Source of the DNA: Oscillospiraceae bacterium
Lineage (GTDB): Bacteria > Bacillota > Clostridia > Oscillospirales > Ruminococcaceae
Assembly: GCA_016296485.1 (NCBI GenBank)
Contig: JAEDJF010000093.1
Coordinates: 1 to 5,808, forward strand
Length of the DNA stretch: 5,808 bases
Direction: 5' to 3'
The notes under the pieces are model-generated. The model had not been told where the DNA came from and made no database searches. It saw nothing but the letters and a program-made list of their open reading frames with translations. Shown piece by piece: positions 4,830 to 5,808 of the stretch (position 1 is its first letter; the number at the start of each line of letters is the position of its first letter). Position numbers and translations under genes: made by a program.

Positions 4830-5663
4830 TTATTTTTCCTCCTCTAAAATCCTTACGGCGGTGTGCAAAAGGGTCTTGAAGTTTCCGGCGACGGCGGAGC
4901 AGGTCTCGTTCACCTCGTCCGTCGTAAGCGGGCGGTCAAGGACCCCCGCCGCCATATTGGTGACGACGGAAATTCCCAGCACCCTGATGTTGCAGGCGGC
5001 GGCCATTATGGCTTCCGGAACGGTGCTCATTCCGACAAGGTCCGCGCCGAGAACCCGGAGCATTCTTATTTCAGCCGGGGTCTCGAACTGGGGACCGGTC
5101 ATATAGGCGTAAACGCCGGATTTAAGAGCGATTCCGGTCTCGTCCTCGAAGGCGCCGGCGACCCGGTTCCGAAGGTACTCGGAATAGGTGTCGCTCATAT
5201 CGAAGAAGCGCCCGGTGCCGAACATGGTGGCGTCCTCGCCCCGGAGGGGGCTGTCGCTGGAGAACTTGATATGGTCGGAAATGAGTATAAAATCGCCCGG
5301 ATTATACTCTTTGTTAACTCCGCCGGCGGCGTTGGTGACGATAATCTTCTCAACGCCCATTGCTTTCAGCACCGCCACGGGATAGGCGCACTCGGCGAAG
5401 GAGTTGCCCTCGTAATAGTGGAGCCTTCCGGAAAGGACCGCCACGGGGATTTTATCGAGAGTTCCGACGATAAGGACGCCCTCGTGGTCCTTGTTGGTGG
5501 TGTCGTTCCAGCGGGGAATGTTCTTATAGGGGATTCGGGTGGCGTTTTCAATGTCCGCCGTGAGGGGGTTAAGACCGGTTCCGAGGATAACGGCGATTTT
5601 CGGACGAATCCTCGTCTGCGCCATTATGTACTCCGCGGAGCCTTTTACTTGGTTATAGGTCAT
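4830..5663 (-). CDS. punA: Purine nucleoside phosphorylase, class I (trimeric type)
   Basis: This 277-residue enzyme matches trimeric PNPs such as B. subtilis PupG. Motifs in order are ILGTGLN (27-32, phosphate loop), His60, GRLHYYEG (79-86), VTNAAGGVN (109-117), TGPQFETPAE (189-198, with the purine-binding Glu194), VGMSTVPEA (210-218) and VTNMAAGV (234-241). Asn236 is the position that selects 6-oxopurines (inosine and guanosine types) in the family. It would cleave such nucleosides with phosphate to the base and a pentose 1-phosphate in the cytosol. Three differences stand out: Thr29 replaces the usual Ser of the phosphate loop, Leu81 replaces Phe in GRFH, and Thr248 in PLTTDEV takes the place of the conserved His that contacts the ribose 5'-hydroxyl. 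The ATG at 5663 has GGAGG 8 bases upstream. It lies 32 bases after the preceding gene with no terminator between, and one base before mtaD. Confidence 0.92.
   Translation of the reverse strand: MTYNQVKGSAEYIMAQTRIRPKIAVILGTGLNPLTADIENATRIPYKNIPRWNDTTNKDHEGVLIVGTLDKIPVAVLSGRLHYYEGNSFAECAYPVAVLKAMGVEKIIVTNAAGGVNKEYNPGDFILISDHIKFSSDSPLRGEDATMFGTGRFFDMSDTYSEYLRNRVAGAFEDETGIALKSGVYAYMTGPQFETPAEIRMLRVLGADLVGMSTVPEAIMAAACNIRVLGISVVTNMAAGVLDRPLTTDEVNETCSAVAGNFKTLLHTAVRILEEEK
4838..4844 (-). promoter_or_regulatory. Ribosome binding site of mtaD inside the phosphorylase gene
   Basis: GAGGAGG on the minus strand is made by the phosphorylase's C-terminal glutamate codons (ILEEEK), 9 bases before the mtaD ATG. 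With the junction TAA-A-ATG, a ribosome finishing the phosphorylase would be placed to restart at once, which suggests translational coupling. Confidence 0.8.
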
Positions 5664-5695
5664 TTGAGCTTCCTCCGTTAGTTTTTCCGCCGTTT

Positions 5696-5808
5696 TCAGT
5701 CGGCGTCCACGTTGATTTCGGGTTCAATGCTTTCCTTTGCGGCGGCTTTGAGGGCGCTTTTTCTTGCGGCGATTTTTTCGCCGCTCTCCTCCGCTTCGGG
5801 AGCTTCGG
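5696..5808 (-). CDS. C-terminal end of an unidentified gene (partial)
   Basis: An open frame enters from the right edge (first full codon at 5806) and ends with TGA at 5696-5698, giving 36 residues that finish with EPEINVDAD. The tail is highly charged and alanine-rich (EAPEAEESGEKIAARKSALK), as in a flexible C-terminal extension. Composition and codon use match the neighbours, and the stop is followed 32 bases later by the phosphorylase start with no terminator, so it is probably the upstream gene of the same operon. I do not recognise the protein. A nucleoside transporter subunit would make sense next to these enzymes, but nothing in the tail shows it. Confidence 0.6.
   Translation of the reverse strand, partial: EAPEAEESGEKIAARKSALKAAAKESIEPEINVDAD

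Noticed and set aside
3371..4879. Plus-strand open frame of 502 codons opposite mtaD
   Set aside because: It lies antisense to a gene with a complete set of family motifs, shows no recognisable domain, has no convincing ribosome binding site, and its Gly/Val-rich composition is what a reversed GC-rich coding strand gives.
4863..5681. Plus-strand open frame of 272 codons opposite the phosphorylase
   Set aside because: It is fully antisense to a clear PNP gene and has no family features; it is a frame shadow.

Overview
The window reads as a piece of chromosome from an anaerobic Firmicute of the class Clostridia, probably an uncultured gut-type lineage. I infer this from the gene order (SpoVB/MurJ-like flippase, mazG, HU, rqcP), which resembles the yabM-yabN-yabO neighbourhood of Bacillus subtilis and its clostridial versions. 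Strong GGAGG-type ribosome binding sites before every gene and a GC content that looks like the mid-50s percent by eye (not computed) fit this. All genes lie on the minus strand, so transcription runs from high to low coordinates. Nothing in the window suggests a phage, a CRISPR array or an insertion sequence.

Right part (5808 to about 3470): the last 36 codons of an unidentified gene, then a class I purine nucleoside phosphorylase, then a 5-methylthioadenosine/S-adenosylhomocysteine deaminase (mtaD). The last two are separated by a single base, and the mtaD ribosome binding site lies inside the final codons of the phosphorylase. A hairpin plus T-run terminator closes this unit. Together the two enzymes would deaminate the adenine nucleosides left over from S-adenosylmethionine use and then split the resulting inosine-type nucleoside to hypoxanthine and a sugar 1-phosphate. 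The phosphorylase lacks the usual histidine at the ribose 5' position, which suggests that 5'-methylthioinosine may be its substrate.

Left part (3444 to about 151): the flippase, mazG (house-cleaning NTP pyrophosphohydrolase), HU (nucleoid protein) and rqcP (S4-domain factor of ribosome quality control). A good intrinsic terminator sits between HU and rqcP, and a 13-bp perfect hairpin terminator ends the cluster after rqcP. The yabP, yabQ and divIC genes that often follow are absent here. Three inverted repeats sit in a row at the mazG/HU junction.

Far left (1 to 150): no gene. It holds a run of small GC-rich hairpins that looks like an intergenic REP-like repeat.

Most of the window is ordinary, conserved housekeeping sequence. 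The points most worth testing are the substrate of the phosphorylase/deaminase pair, the internal terminator architecture, and the repeat at the left edge.
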